Source: Pontiellaceae bacterium
GTDB taxonomy: Bacteria; Verrucomicrobiota; Kiritimatiellia; Kiritimatiellales; Pontiellaceae
Assembly: GCA_016937945.1 (NCBI GenBank)
Contig: JAFGVP010000008.1
Span: 1-56,541 of the forward strand
Reading direction: 5' to 3'
Length of the DNA stretch: 56,541 bases
The position numbers and the translations under genes were made by a program. Position 1 is the first letter of the stretch; each line of letters begins with the position of its first letter. A model generated the notes under the pieces. The model was given only the letters and a program-made list of their open reading frames with translations. It was not told the DNA's origin and did no database searches. This document shows, piece after piece, positions 25,900 through 34,384 of this stretch.

Positions 25900-26592
25900 G
25901 CAATGAGACGTCGCCCATCCTTGATCGGCTGCCCTGTACGTCTGATTCGGGCACACTTCCCCCTTTTCCCCGAATATCATCGCGCGGGGGACGCTGGGAG
26001 CATTTCCTGAAAAACTGTCCCCTGCATTACACCGGCGACCGGGGCAGCGGAGCCCTCAATGTGATGGGCTCAGTTCTTCTGAGTGTTCTATGCGGACATT
26101 GGCGCTACGTCCACATCAATGCTGTTCGCGGCGACGGCATCAACCCCGGCCTTCTGGGCATGAAGAAAACAACTACGATGAACTTAAAAATCAATGGGGC
26201 TGGGCTGGGTTCACGACCCGCAAACTTGCTCCCTGCCGGATCAGGGCTAATCTTGTTGCCTTGTTTTATAACTGGTGGAGTCTCTATCTTCGCTTTTATG
26301 ATTCAGAACTCCATCGTGAAGCAATCCGCACTCGTCCCCTGTTAATGGCCGGAGTCAGCCGACAGGTCAAAAGCGGGGTCAACGCACCGTTCGAGTCAGC
26401 ACAGTTCATGGTATGGGGTCGGAAATCATTAATGCAGTTACCTTGATAAGCAACGAGATGCATCAAATCATGTCCATTACGGAGCAATGGAGCGTCTCTC
26501 AACGCTGGAACCTGTTGCTTACCCGTTTGCTGAAACGCTGGCTGGGCGAAAAATGGCTTCCTGCAGAAGCCGAGCCCCTGCTTAGCGGCTGA
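25900..26592 (+). pseudogene. Decayed DDE transposase with internal deletion and frameshifts
   Basis: Pieces of one transposase lie in order in different frames. Frame 1 holds HYTGDRGSGALNVMG and HINAVRGDGINPGLLGMKK (about 26018-26168). Near 26171 it jumps to another frame with NYDELKNQWGWAGFT and LVALFYNWWSLYLRF, then RPLLMAGVSRQ. A third frame holds the tail QWSVSQRWNLLLTRLLKRWLGEKW, ending at TGA 26590. The catalytic core between the first two pieces, probably more than 200 residues, is deleted. The product cannot be active. Bases 26593-26816 contain nothing I can assign. Confidence 0.7.
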
Positions 26593-26816
26593 AAATCATC
26601 AACCGTTAAAGAATCTCAATCCATTAAAGCCTATGCGCCAATAGCGCACGAATCCGTGTGCCCATTGCCGTTTTTAGGATCATAATTTACCGAATTCCCG
26701 ACACCGACTCGGCTTCATCCCATCCGGTCCGCCCTTGTTTTTTCGACATTTCCCGCTCCGACACCCTTCCGCATAGGTCACGCGAGGAACATCGGCCATC
26801 TGCAGCCAGTTCAGGA

Positions 26817-28100
26817 TCACGTATCCATAGAACGAGCCCATTCGGCCAGCTGCTCGATATCCCCGGCGCCAATGATAAGCAACAGATCCCCCGGCATGAG
26901 CATCGGTCGAATGGCAGCCCACCCCGATTCGAGATCATTCAGCAGCGTCAGCTTTGTTTGCCACTGCTCAGGAAAGCGGTTCATCAGATCGACCGTCGTT
27001 CCGCCCTCTATTGGCGCCTCGGAGGCAGCATAAACCGGCAACAGCCAAAGATGATCCAGCCCGTCAAAGCTGGACGGAAAGTCCGCTCCAAGCGCCAGTG
27101 TGCGGGAGAAACGATGCGGCTGAAAAACGCCAATGAGCCGCCTTGGTTTCAGGGCTTTTGCCGTCTGGATAAGTGCAGAAACTTCGGTTGGATGGTGCGC
27201 ATAGTCCGAGATGATCCGGACTCCGTCGGAATCATAGACCGTCTCAAAACGGCGCCGGACCGATGAAAGAGTCTTCAACGATTCCATTAGCTCCGCACGT
27301 GATTTCCATTGCTCACCAACTGCAAGAGCCGCGGCGGCATTCCATTGGTTATGCTGACCGGGAAGCGAAATAGAAAAGGGTTCAGACGGAAGCGTGAACG
27401 GCCGGCAGATCGGGTTAGAGGCACAAAGCGGGCCGGCAATTGGATCGTCAGCCCGATAAAATACCCATTTGCGCGTATTCCGGATCAACTGCTCAAAACA
27501 ACCCACGAATGCGGTCTCCGATGCGTGGTGCTCCATATGGTCGTATTCGATATTGGTAACAATCGCATAATCAGGCGTATAGCCGGCCACGGTTCCGTCG
27601 GATTCATCGGCCTCAACCACCATAAGTTCCCCATCACGGGCAACCGCAGCCTCTCCATCAATCTCCCCTCCCACGCAATAACCACACCCAAGAAGCTGAG
27701 CAATTATCGAAGTCGTTGTTGTTTTTCCGTGAGTTCCACTGACCGCAATACAAGTCCGACTGCGCATCAGAGCCGGAAGCACTTCTCCGCGTCGCGACAC
27801 CGGAATCCCCATCTCAAGGGCGCGCCGGACTTCAGGATGCGAATCAGGAACCGCCGTAGAGCGGATCAGCCAGTCTGTGGACGGAGAGATATGAGTTTCA
27901 GCGTGTCCGGCGGAAATTGAAACACCGTGCGTTGAGAGCCACACCGTCTGGCGGTTTGACTGCAGGTCGCAGCCGCTGACCGTAAATCCGCGCTCTTTCA
28001 GCAGAAAAGCCACACCAGCCATTCCGATTCCGCCGATTCCTATCAGGTGTACGTGTCCGCCGTTGCCGACAAACCGTTCGGCGCGGTCAACCGCCGTCAT
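26817..28100 (-). CDS. murC: UDP-N-acetylmuramate--L-alanine ligase MurC
   Basis: 427 residues, somewhat shorter than E. coli MurC (491). It adds L-alanine to UDP-MurNAc with ATP, the first peptide step of peptidoglycan synthesis. The N-terminal domain has HLIGIGGIGMAGVAFLL, the ATP loop is SGTHGKTTTTS, and the central domain shows VEADESDGT, NIEYDHMEHH and GQHNQWNAAAA. The ligase C-domain has ISDYAHHPTEV and GVFQPHRFSR. The start at 28100 overlaps the last 14 bases of murG, so the two are translationally coupled. murB, ddl and ftsQAZ do not follow, so the usual dcw cluster is broken after murC. Confidence 0.94.
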   Translation of the reverse strand: MTAVDRAERFVGNGGHVHLIGIGGIGMAGVAFLLKERGFTVSGCDLQSNRQTVWLSTHGVSISAGHAETHISPSTDWLIRSTAVPDSHPEVRRALEMGIPVSRRGEVLPALMRSRTCIAVSGTHGKTTTTSIIAQLLGCGYCVGGEIDGEAAVARDGELMVVEADESDGTVAGYTPDYAIVTNIEYDHMEHHASETAFVGCFEQLIRNTRKWVFYRADDPIAGPLCASNPICRPFTLPSEPFSISLPGQHNQWNAAAALAVGEQWKSRAELMESLKTLSSVRRRFETVYDSDGVRIISDYAHHPTEVSALIQTAKALKPRRLIGVFQPHRFSRTLALGADFPSSFDGLDHLWLLPVYAASEAPIEGGTTVDLMNRFPEQWQTKLTLLNDLESGWAAIRPMLMPGDLLLIIGAGDIEQLAEWARSMDT

Positions 28101-29196
28101 GGTTATTCCCCGCCACCCGCTCCAGCAAGTCAGCCAACTGGTCGGCTGCATCCGTCTGAGCCCGTTTTTTCATGGCCATGGACATGCGTTCAAGACGAGC
28201 CGGCATCTGGAACACGTTGACGAGATAATCACAAAGCCACGTTGAAGTCAGATCCTCCTGAGCCACAACATCTGCGGCAGAAGAATCCTGCAGCACACGG
28301 GCATTGCTCATCTGGTGATCACGGACAGCAAACGGATATGGAATCAAAAGCGCCGGCACCGCAAATGCCGCAAGCTCAGCGCAGGTCGCCGCTCCGGACC
28401 GGCAGAGCGCCAGATCGGTTTTCAGATAGAGCCTCTCCATATCCTGAACAAAATGGTGAACATTGGCTTTAACGCCGGCAGCCTGATATATCGCATTAAC
28501 ACTCTGAACATCCTGCATACCGACAATATGCTCGACCTCGATATCAATGCCTTTTCCGGCGGCGGACACGATAGCCTGAGGGACCACTTCATTCAGCACC
28601 TGTGCCCCTCGGCTTCCGCCCATGACAAGAATACGCAACGGATCGACGGGATCCCATTCGCGCTGTACATTCATGCTGGCAAGCTGCAACGTTTTCCTCA
28701 GCGGAAGTCCCGTGGTTTCTATCTGGGGATGTTTGAGATAAAAGCGCGTCTTATCAAAGCTGACAGCAACCGTATGCGCTTTGCGGGCGAGCAGGGAAAC
28801 AGCACGTCCAGGCACCAGATTGGCTTCATGCATTACATACGGAATTTTCAGTCGATGAGCCGCCTTGACCGGACCAAACGAGGCATAGCTGCCCATGGCC
28901 AGCAGGACATCCGGCCGATTTTTCCGCATAGGAACCAGAGCTGACCGATACGCACTGAGCAATTTCTTTATGGTCAGGAAGCTGCGAAGAGAAAGCCCGA
29001 ACTGAAAACCTTCCGACGGAACAACCACGACCTTGCCGGACCACCCTTGCACAGCATCACTTTCCACATCCTTACCGGCCAGCCACAACGTAACATCATG
29101 CCCCCGATCAAGAAGCACATTAGCCGTCGCCAGTCCCGGAAAAATATGACCGCCGGTCCCCCCGCAGGCCACCCCGATTTTTAACACCTTACCCAT
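28087..29196 (-). CDS. murG: UDP-GlcNAc:lipid I N-acetylglucosaminyltransferase MurG
   Basis: 369 residues. A GT28-family membrane-associated enzyme that turns lipid I into lipid II. Signatures are GGTGGHIFPGLATANVL, the MGSYASFGPVKAAH segment, YVMHEANLVPGRA, LRILVMGGSRGAQVLNEVVP, then CRSGAATCAELAAF and ALLIPYPFAVRDHQ, where the usual A...DHQ donor-binding motif is kept. AAGGG lies seven bases before the ATG at 29196. It is followed directly by murC. Confidence 0.94.
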   Translation of the reverse strand: MGKVLKIGVACGGTGGHIFPGLATANVLLDRGHDVTLWLAGKDVESDAVQGWSGKVVVVPSEGFQFGLSLRSFLTIKKLLSAYRSALVPMRKNRPDVLLAMGSYASFGPVKAAHRLKIPYVMHEANLVPGRAVSLLARKAHTVAVSFDKTRFYLKHPQIETTGLPLRKTLQLASMNVQREWDPVDPLRILVMGGSRGAQVLNEVVPQAIVSAAGKGIDIEVEHIVGMQDVQSVNAIYQAAGVKANVHHFVQDMERLYLKTDLALCRSGAATCAELAAFAVPALLIPYPFAVRDHQMSNARVLQDSSAADVVAQEDLTSTWLCDYLVNVFQMPARLERMSMAMKKRAQTDAADQLADLLERVAGNNHDGG

Positions 29197-29260
29197 AAAC
29201 TACCCTTTTCAACGAATGAAGGTTCTAGCATGCACACTCTCGGATTTACACGCAAATTTA

Positions 29261-29288
29261 TTGATGAAAGCCAATACAGAACTATAAT
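29261..29288 (+). promoter_or_regulatory. Promoter of the 160-residue membrane protein gene
   Basis: TTGATG at 29261-29266 and a perfect TATAAT at 29283-29288 are separated by 16 bases. Transcription would begin near 29295, 23 bases before the ATG. Confidence 0.6.
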
Positions 29289-29317
29289 AGTCCCCATTAA
29301 GTAACGGAGTGTACGCC

Positions 29318-29800
29318 ATGGAAGACTTGGATCCGATTAAACTCAAAGAAGAGCTCGACAACTTTAAACGCGAGAAGGAGAAGATTCGCCAGCTGATGGG
29401 TCAGATTGGTGGAAAAGAGCAGGCCGAACGCGATAAGTGGGTGAATACCACCTTTATCGTAGCCATCGCGCTGTTGGCCGTAAACGATGTCCTTCACCAT
29501 ATTTGGCATATCCGTGTACCGATCGATACCGAGTTTTCGCTGGTTATCGCGATCCTGCTGGTCTCCATGAAAATTATCTGGATGATGCACAAATCCACAA
29601 AGGTCGAACATTTCCAGTTCTGGATCCTGAATTCCATTGAATTCCGGCTTAATGACGTGGCCAAGCAGCTTCGAAACCTCGAAAAGACCGTGATCGAATA
29701 TCACTCGGGTGAGCTCAAGGAAGAAGAACTTGAACAACCGATTGTCACTGCCATCAGCGAAATGGAATCAGTCCATCCAAAGAATTCCGGCCCGCAATAA
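29318..29800 (+). CDS. Two-helix membrane protein with coiled-coil ends, unknown function
   Basis: 160 residues. A charged N-terminal helix (LDPIKLKEELDNFKREKEKI) likely forms a coiled coil. Two transmembrane segments follow: TTFIVAIALLAVNDVLHHIW (about 45-65) and FSLVIAILLVSMKIIWMM (about 73-92). A second amphipathic coiled-coil region rich in Glu, Leu and Lys fills about 95-150. CGGAG lies eight bases before the ATG, and a good promoter is upstream. The last 47 bases overlap the convergent epmA 3' end. I recognise no family. Confidence 0.65.
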   Translation: MEDLDPIKLKEELDNFKREKEKIRQLMGQIGGKEQAERDKWVNTTFIVAIALLAVNDVLHHIWHIRVPIDTEFSLVIAILLVSMKIIWMMHKSTKVEHFQFWILNSIEFRLNDVAKQLRNLEKTVIEYHSGELKEEELEQPIVTAISEMESVHPKNSGPQ

Positions 29801-30596
29801 GCATCAACAGACGATCCACGCCCAGAGCTACGCCGCCGGAAGGCGGCATACGCCCGAGGGCATCAATAAATGCGTCATCGACTCCATAATCGGTCCGGCC
29901 CATTTCCCGTCGACGAGCCGCACAAGCCTCGAAACGGTTGAGCTGTTCAATCGGATCCGTCAGCTCTGAATAGGCGTTGGCAAGCTCGACACCATCAATA
30001 TATAACTCCCAACGTTCTGCAACCCGGGGGTCGCACTCTTTTCTGCGCGATAAAGCGGCGGCCTCCAACGGATAATCTTTCAGAACCACCGCGCCCCCCA
30101 GATCCTTCAGGGCCGGCTCTACTTTTTCCACCAGATCCAGATCAAAACGATCCTCATCATAATTGCTCACAGGATCCCAGCCGGCATACCGACCGAAGGC
30201 ATCTGCTACCGTTAAAACCGCCCAATCCACCGGCGCACCGTCCCACACATATCTGATCAATTCCCGTGTTTCCTCAAGTATATCGATGTAGTCGGCTTTC
30301 GCCTGATACCACTCAAGCATCGTATATTCAGGATTATGCAGGGCGCCGAATTCTCCCTGCCGAAAACACTTCCCGACCTCGAAAATACGCTCGCATCCGG
30401 CGGCAAGCAACTGCTTGTGAAAAATCTCGGGCGATGTACGCAAAAACCGGTCACCGCAGGGCTCCGCATCGATATAAAGCTCCATACAGGGCGTCTGCAG
30501 CCGAATCGGCGTTTCCACCTCAATATATGAGCGGTCATGAAAAAACGCCCGAATGCGTTGCATCAGGGCGTCTCTCAGCTTTAAGCTTTCCAGCAT
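29754..30596 (-). CDS. epmA: EF-P--(R)-beta-lysine ligase EpmA (PoxA/GenX)
   Basis: 280 residues, resembling only the catalytic core of class II lysyl-tRNA synthetase with no anticodon-binding domain, as in EpmA. It activates (R)-beta-lysine with ATP and attaches it to the tip lysine of EF-P. Motifs are IEVETPIRLQTPCMELYI, LRTSPEIFHKQLLAAGCERIFEVGKCFR with motif 2 arginine, GALHNPEYTMLEWYQA, WELYIDGVELANAYSELTDP and motif 3 GVALGVDRLLMLIAG. The ATG at 30596 is only four bases after the efp stop, so efp and epmA form one operon. Longer upstream starts would read through efp and are not used. Confidence 0.93.
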   Translation of the reverse strand: MLESLKLRDALMQRIRAFFHDRSYIEVETPIRLQTPCMELYIDAEPCGDRFLRTSPEIFHKQLLAAGCERIFEVGKCFRQGEFGALHNPEYTMLEWYQAKADYIDILEETRELIRYVWDGAPVDWAVLTVADAFGRYAGWDPVSNYDEDRFDLDLVEKVEPALKDLGGAVVLKDYPLEAAALSRRKECDPRVAERWELYIDGVELANAYSELTDPIEQLNRFEACAARRREMGRTDYGVDDAFIDALGRMPPSGGVALGVDRLLMLIAGRNSLDGLIPFR

Positions 30597-30600
30597 GGCA

Positions 30601-31167
30601 TCAGCCCTTGGAAACGCGGTCGGAATATTCACCACTGCGGGTGTCAATACGCACCGTATCACCTTCGTTGATGAAGATCGGAACGTTGATCTCGTAACCG
30701 TTTTCCAATTTGGCCGGCTTGGCAACATTGGTTGCCGTATCACCGCGGGCACCGGGCTCAGTCTCCGCAATGACCATCTCCACAAAGTTGGGCAACGTAA
30801 TATCGAGCGGACGGTCATTATGAAACAGGATTTCAACCTGCATATCATCTACAAGGAAAAACTTCTGCTCACCCAGCAACTCGTCGTTCAGACGGGCTTC
30901 CTCGAAAGTTTCGTTATCGGAAAAGACATATTCCGGACCATCAATATAGGAAAAGGTGTAATCGCGCGAGATCAGCGCACAGCGGTTAACCTTGTCCACG
31001 GAACGGTAGGTTTTATCAAAGGTGTTCCTGGTCACGAGGTTCTTGATCTTGCAACGATAGAGTGCCTGCCCTTTGCCCGGCTTCGAGAATTCAAAGTTGG
31101 TGATCATGCACGGATCGCCATCAATCTCGATTTTCAATCCCTTCTTCAAATCGGATGCGTTATACAT
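30601..31167 (-). CDS. efp: Elongation factor P
   Basis: 188 residues with three domains. It binds the ribosome E-site side and rescues stalling on proline runs. Domain I ends in the loop FSKPGKGQAL, with Lys32 in the position of E. coli Lys34, the residue beta-lysylated by EpmA. Arginine (the EarP type) or the Bacillus-type loop is not seen. Domain III closes with GDTVRIDTRSGEYSDRV. AAAGGA eight bases before the ATG sets the start. epmA follows in the same operon, which strongly suggests the lysine-type modification. Confidence 0.96.
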   Translation of the reverse strand: MYNASDLKKGLKIEIDGDPCMITNFEFSKPGKGQALYRCKIKNLVTRNTFDKTYRSVDKVNRCALISRDYTFSYIDGPEYVFSDNETFEEARLNDELLGEQKFFLVDDMQVEILFHNDRPLDITLPNFVEMVIAETEPGARGDTATNVAKPAKLENGYEINVPIFINEGDTVRIDTRSGEYSDRVSKG

Positions 31168-31255
31168 TTAGTTATCCTTTCGGTGTTTATACGCTTAAAA
31201 AGGCCGGGTACTATGCCCAAACTCCCCAGCCCTGCCAAGTGCGTATTTTCTGATT

Positions 31256-31284
31256 TTGGCAATTCCCTGCAGAAGTTTTTGAAT
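31256..31284 (+). promoter_or_regulatory. Weak promoter candidate for the SHD1-like protein gene
   Basis: TTGGCA (31256-31261) and TTGAAT (31279-31284) have 17-base spacing. The -10 box matches only four of six. The implied leader is about 90 bases long. This is the only candidate I see in the divergent efp gap. Confidence 0.3.
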
Positions 31285-31379
31285 GAAAATCATGGCAACG
31301 GGAACTAATATAGGTAATTCTAGGAGCGTCTATACCAAGCAGTGTATATAAGTCAGGATACACAAGGAGAGATTGAGAT

Positions 31380-32159
31380 ATGAAAAGAACACTCTTGATG
31401 CTGTTGTCGATGGCCGTGCTCATCGGATTTGTTTCCACTTCACACGCCGATAAGAAACGTGAACCGAAGAAAAGCCGGGTTAACACGATTCTTAAGCAAA
31501 TCGGTGGAGATCATTATCCCGAAGGGATGGAACTCGATGATCTCGGAGCGGTAAAAACGACCCTCGAAGATGAAACCGAAGGAAATTACCGCTGGTATTA
31601 TTGGATTTTCGTCGGTGAGTTACCGGATGACGGCGGATACCATGTGATCATTTTCGACAACAGCCCGGAGCCCAATTATCTCGGATACTATGCGACGAGT
31701 CTAAAACCTGCAGAGACCGGACTGGAATTCATCAGCTTTGAAGTCGAAGACCAGGGCGGTGCTCCGGATCCGAAGACCGATAGACTCGACCGAAAATCTA
31801 TTGAGCTCACCGCAAAAGGGCCTGTAGCGCGTCTGACGATTCCGGGGCTGGGCGACGATCCCTGTGAATTTGTACCTGCCCCGGAACCTGAAAAAGAGGA
31901 AACGGCAACAGCGGATGATTCATCGTCTTCAAGTAGCTCCAGCTCCTCCACCACGAAAGCCAAGAAGATTAAGCCGGTATACCGCACCTGGCACATTACC
32001 CTGGGCGACAAGGTAATCGAAGTGGAATCAGCCATTTACGTTTCCTACAAAAATGGCCTCGTTACCATCAAGGATGCCAAAACCGGTCGTACAGTCAGCA
32101 AGCCGCTCCGCGATTTCTCGGATGAAGACCGCAAATATCTGCAGGAACTACTGAAGTAA
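31380..32159 (+). CDS. Secreted protein with poly-Ser linker and SHD1-like C-terminal domain
   Basis: 259 residues with a signal peptide (MKRTLLMLLSMAVLIGFVSTSHA). The central part has WYYWIFVGELPDDGGYHVIIF and looks like a beta-rich domain of unknown type. A run of ten serines in an Asp/Glu/Thr-rich linker (about residues 180-192) separates it from a C-terminal domain reading YRTWHITLGDKVIEVE, ISVSYKNG-like strands and KPLRDFSDEDRKYLQEL. That domain resembles SHD1, common in planctomycete and verrucomicrobial secreted proteins. AAGGAG precedes the ATG by about ten bases. A strong terminator follows. Function unknown. Confidence 0.65.
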   Translation: MKRTLLMLLSMAVLIGFVSTSHADKKREPKKSRVNTILKQIGGDHYPEGMELDDLGAVKTTLEDETEGNYRWYYWIFVGELPDDGGYHVIIFDNSPEPNYLGYYATSLKPAETGLEFISFEVEDQGGAPDPKTDRLDRKSIELTAKGPVARLTIPGLGDDPCEFVPAPEPEKEETATADDSSSSSSSSSSTTKAKKIKPVYRTWHITLGDKVIEVESAIYVSYKNGLVTIKDAKTGRTVSKPLRDFSDEDRKYLQELLK

Positions 32160-32178
32160 TTTTCTCGAGCCCCCATCA

Positions 32179-32206
32179 AAGGCCGTCTCAAAGACGGCCT
32201 TTTCTA
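32179..32206 (+). terminator. Rho-independent terminator upstream of deoC
   Basis: A perfect 10-bp stem (AAGGCCGTCT / AGACGGCCTT) with a three-base loop is followed by TTCTATTTT. It ends the SHD1-like gene and lies just before the deoC ribosome site. Confidence 0.85.
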
Positions 32207-32223
32207 TTTTAGGAGATCTTTTC

Positions 32224-32910
32224 ATGAAAAACTATACTGCACAGGAAGTAGCCGCCACGATTGATCACGCCGTTCTTAAAGCAAACCAGACGGAAGATGC
32301 CGTACGGAATGATGCCGCGATGTGTATTAAGTTCGGCGTAGCCAGCATGTGCGTTCGCCCCTGCGATGTCCGACTGGCAGCCGGACTCCTGAAAGATTCA
32401 TCCGTCAAGGTTTCCTGCGTCCTCAGCTTTCCTCATGGGGACGACACCACCGCAGTCAAGGTTTATCAGGCACGGCAGGCCATTGAAGACGGCGTTCAGG
32501 AAATCGATATGGTGATGAATATCGGCCAGTACCTCTCAGGGAACCGGGATATCGCTCTGAACGACATCAAAGCCGTAGCAGAAATCTGCCACGCACACGG
32601 AATTTTGCTGAAGGTTATCCAGGAAAGCTGTTACCTGAATTCGGATCAGGTGGCCGATGCCTGCAGGCTCGCCCACGAGGCCGGCGCTGATTTTGTAAAA
32701 ACGTCCACCGGATTCGGTCCATCATCCGCCACGCCTGAAGTCATACAGATCATGGTCGATACGGTCGGAGGGAAGATGGGCATCAAGGCCTCCGGCGGCA
32801 TTCGCAACTGGAATCAGGCGGTTGGCTATCTGGAACAGGGCGCTACCAGACTGGGAATCGGGGCCACCCGAACAGTGCTCGAAGGCGGCATAGCCGACAG
32901 CTCCTACTAA
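32224..32910 (+). CDS. deoC: Deoxyribose-phosphate aldolase
   Basis: 228 residues, a class I TIM-barrel aldolase that splits 2-deoxyribose-5-phosphate into acetaldehyde and glyceraldehyde-3-phosphate during deoxynucleoside breakdown. The Schiff-base lysine is in ADFVKTSTGFGPSSATPE, the second lysine in MGIKASGGIRN, and the substrate Asp region in EIDMVMNIG. AGGAG is seven bases before the ATG. The stop shares CTAA with the convergent gene. No deoA, deoD or cdd is nearby. Confidence 0.94.
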   Translation: MKNYTAQEVAATIDHAVLKANQTEDAVRNDAAMCIKFGVASMCVRPCDVRLAAGLLKDSSVKVSCVLSFPHGDDTTAVKVYQARQAIEDGVQEIDMVMNIGQYLSGNRDIALNDIKAVAEICHAHGILLKVIQESCYLNSDQVADACRLAHEAGADFVKTSTGFGPSSATPEVIQIMVDTVGGKMGIKASGGIRNWNQAVGYLEQGATRLGIGATRTVLEGGIADSSY

Positions 32911-33593
32911 GAAGCTATTTTTGCAGAGACCGCCACATCGACCTCGGTCGCAGGTTTGCTGGTGAACACAAAATCAACGCGTCCGGCACCGAAAGCCCGA
33001 CTGATTGATTCAAGCGTAGACTTGGCGGATTTCTGAACCTCGGACTGAATATTGTTGATCAATTCCAGGGCCTGCTGCTCTGCATGACTCTTGGCGGCAT
33101 TGACCAACTTGTTTTTATCTTCTTCCGAGAATCCACCGCCGAGAAATCCATTCAGCAGATCCGGCAACAGCCAGGGAAACAGCTTAGCCCCCTGCTCATC
33201 ATAAAAGCGGATATCGCGTATATTCACCTCGTAGTCGCATGGGGGCATGGTTATCGAATAACCGTCCGTACCGCGCGAGCTGATTTCAAACCGAGGACTC
33301 TGGAGGTTATAGCGAAAATCGATGGCAAACTCAAAAATCATGGCCATCTTCTTATTGCTAAGCACCCAGCTCAGATACCGGCTGCCAACCTCTCCCCAGG
33401 TGTGGTCGGTTTCCGTGACGATCTCCTTTGTCAGCACCTTGTAAACCGACAGCTGACCAATCGACCGCAGTTGCTCGATACTTGAGAATACCTGAACATT
33501 TGCCGGCCTATCCTGTTTCCGAAAACGGAGCACAAACCATACAACGCCCATCAGCACAACCGCAACCACCACACCGAATAAAAAAGCATCCAT
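32907..33593 (-). CDS. DUF4230-like membrane-anchored protein
   Basis: 228 residues. One N-terminal membrane helix (FLFGVVVAVVLMGVVWFVLRF) is followed by a soluble domain of the DUF4230 kind: IEQLRSIGQLSVYKVLTKEI, KKMAMIFEFAIDFRYNL, and a C-terminal amphipathic helix with many Glu/Lys (AKSHAEQQALELINNIQ). Function of the family is unknown. GGAGG four to five bases before the ATG at 33593 favours this start; an ATG 20 codons upstream overlaps the previous gene by 8 bases and is less likely. It is probably co-transcribed with the nuclease-fold gene upstream. Confidence 0.65.
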   Translation of the reverse strand: MDAFLFGVVVAVVLMGVVWFVLRFRKQDRPANVQVFSSIEQLRSIGQLSVYKVLTKEIVTETDHTWGEVGSRYLSWVLSNKKMAMIFEFAIDFRYNLQSPRFEISSRGTDGYSITMPPCDYEVNIRDIRFYDEQGAKLFPWLLPDLLNGFLGGGFSEEDKNKLVNAAKSHAEQQALELINNIQSEVQKSAKSTLESISRAFGAGRVDFVFTSKPATEVDVAVSAKIAS

Positions 33594-33645
33594 AAATCCT
33601 CCCGGAAATCCAGAGACGACAGTATCCACGAAACACATCAACCGG

Positions 33646-34377
33646 TCACTCACTGTCTACTTCAAAATCAAGGATAAGCGGCAGGTGATCGGAGAGCTGA
33701 ACCTGCGGCATCTGAAATTCTGTGACCCGAATCTCGGGACTGTGCAGAATAAAATCGAGATGTCGCCGCGGATTTCGGCTGGGATATGACGGTTGCAGAT
33801 CTTTGTCTGCATTTTTCAACCCGCTCGCAGACATCAGCAACCGGATTTCGTCTTCCCCCATGAATGCGTTAAAATCGCCGGCAACGATATAGGGCCGATG
33901 TGTTTCCTTGATCATATTGTACAGGTGCAGAATCTGCGCCTGCCGAGCCTTATAGCTCAGCGCCAAATGAACCAGAAAGAAGGTTACTTTTTCCAGTTCC
34001 AGCTCAATAACGAGCTTTTTCATGCCCCGCTCGAAGTAGTGAAACTTTTCTCCATGAATCGTGTCTTTTGCCAAAAAAGCATTACCCTGCTTGTTATACA
34101 CGGGAATGCGCTGCCAACGGGAATTCGCGGCATATTTTGAACAGTAGGCATGGAAATGCCCCAGCTCATCAGCCATGAGTTCTACCTGGCTCTTTCGACC
34201 GGATCGATAGGAACCACTGTCAACCTCAACCAGCCCTACTACGTCAGGATTATGCGTCTTGATAAACTGCGTTATCTCATGCAGGTGAGTATGCGTCCGG
34301 CCCAGCAGTCCAAGAACAGGCAGCTTTCGTTGATTTCCGTGGGTTCCGTAACAGATGTTGTAAAGCAGGAATCTCAT
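33646..34377 (-). CDS. Endonuclease/exonuclease/phosphatase-family protein
   Basis: 243 residues of the EEP (DNase I-like) fold, with MRFLLYNICYG at the start, GLVEVDSGSY for the metal glutamate, FFLVHLALSYKARQAQ, VAGDFNAFMGEDE and the closing LSDHLPLILDFEV. Members cleave phosphodiester or phosphate-ester bonds in nucleic acids, lipids or inositides; the substrate cannot be told. It lies divergent from a cardiolipin synthase and therefore may act on lipid phosphates, but this is a guess. There is no Shine-Dalgarno. A promoter is placed so that the mRNA would begin at or within a base of the ATG. Confidence 0.82.
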   Translation of the reverse strand: MRFLLYNICYGTHGNQRKLPVLGLLGRTHTHLHEITQFIKTHNPDVVGLVEVDSGSYRSGRKSQVELMADELGHFHAYCSKYAANSRWQRIPVYNKQGNAFLAKDTIHGEKFHYFERGMKKLVIELELEKVTFFLVHLALSYKARQAQILHLYNMIKETHRPYIVAGDFNAFMGEDEIRLLMSASGLKNADKDLQPSYPSRNPRRHLDFILHSPEIRVTEFQMPQVQLSDHLPLILDFEVDSE

Positions 34378-34384
34378 ATGCATA

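Noticed and set aside
26680-26938. Short minus-strand frames beyond the murC stop
   Set aside because: They overlap murC's 3' end out of frame, contain no recognisable motif and have no ribosome site.
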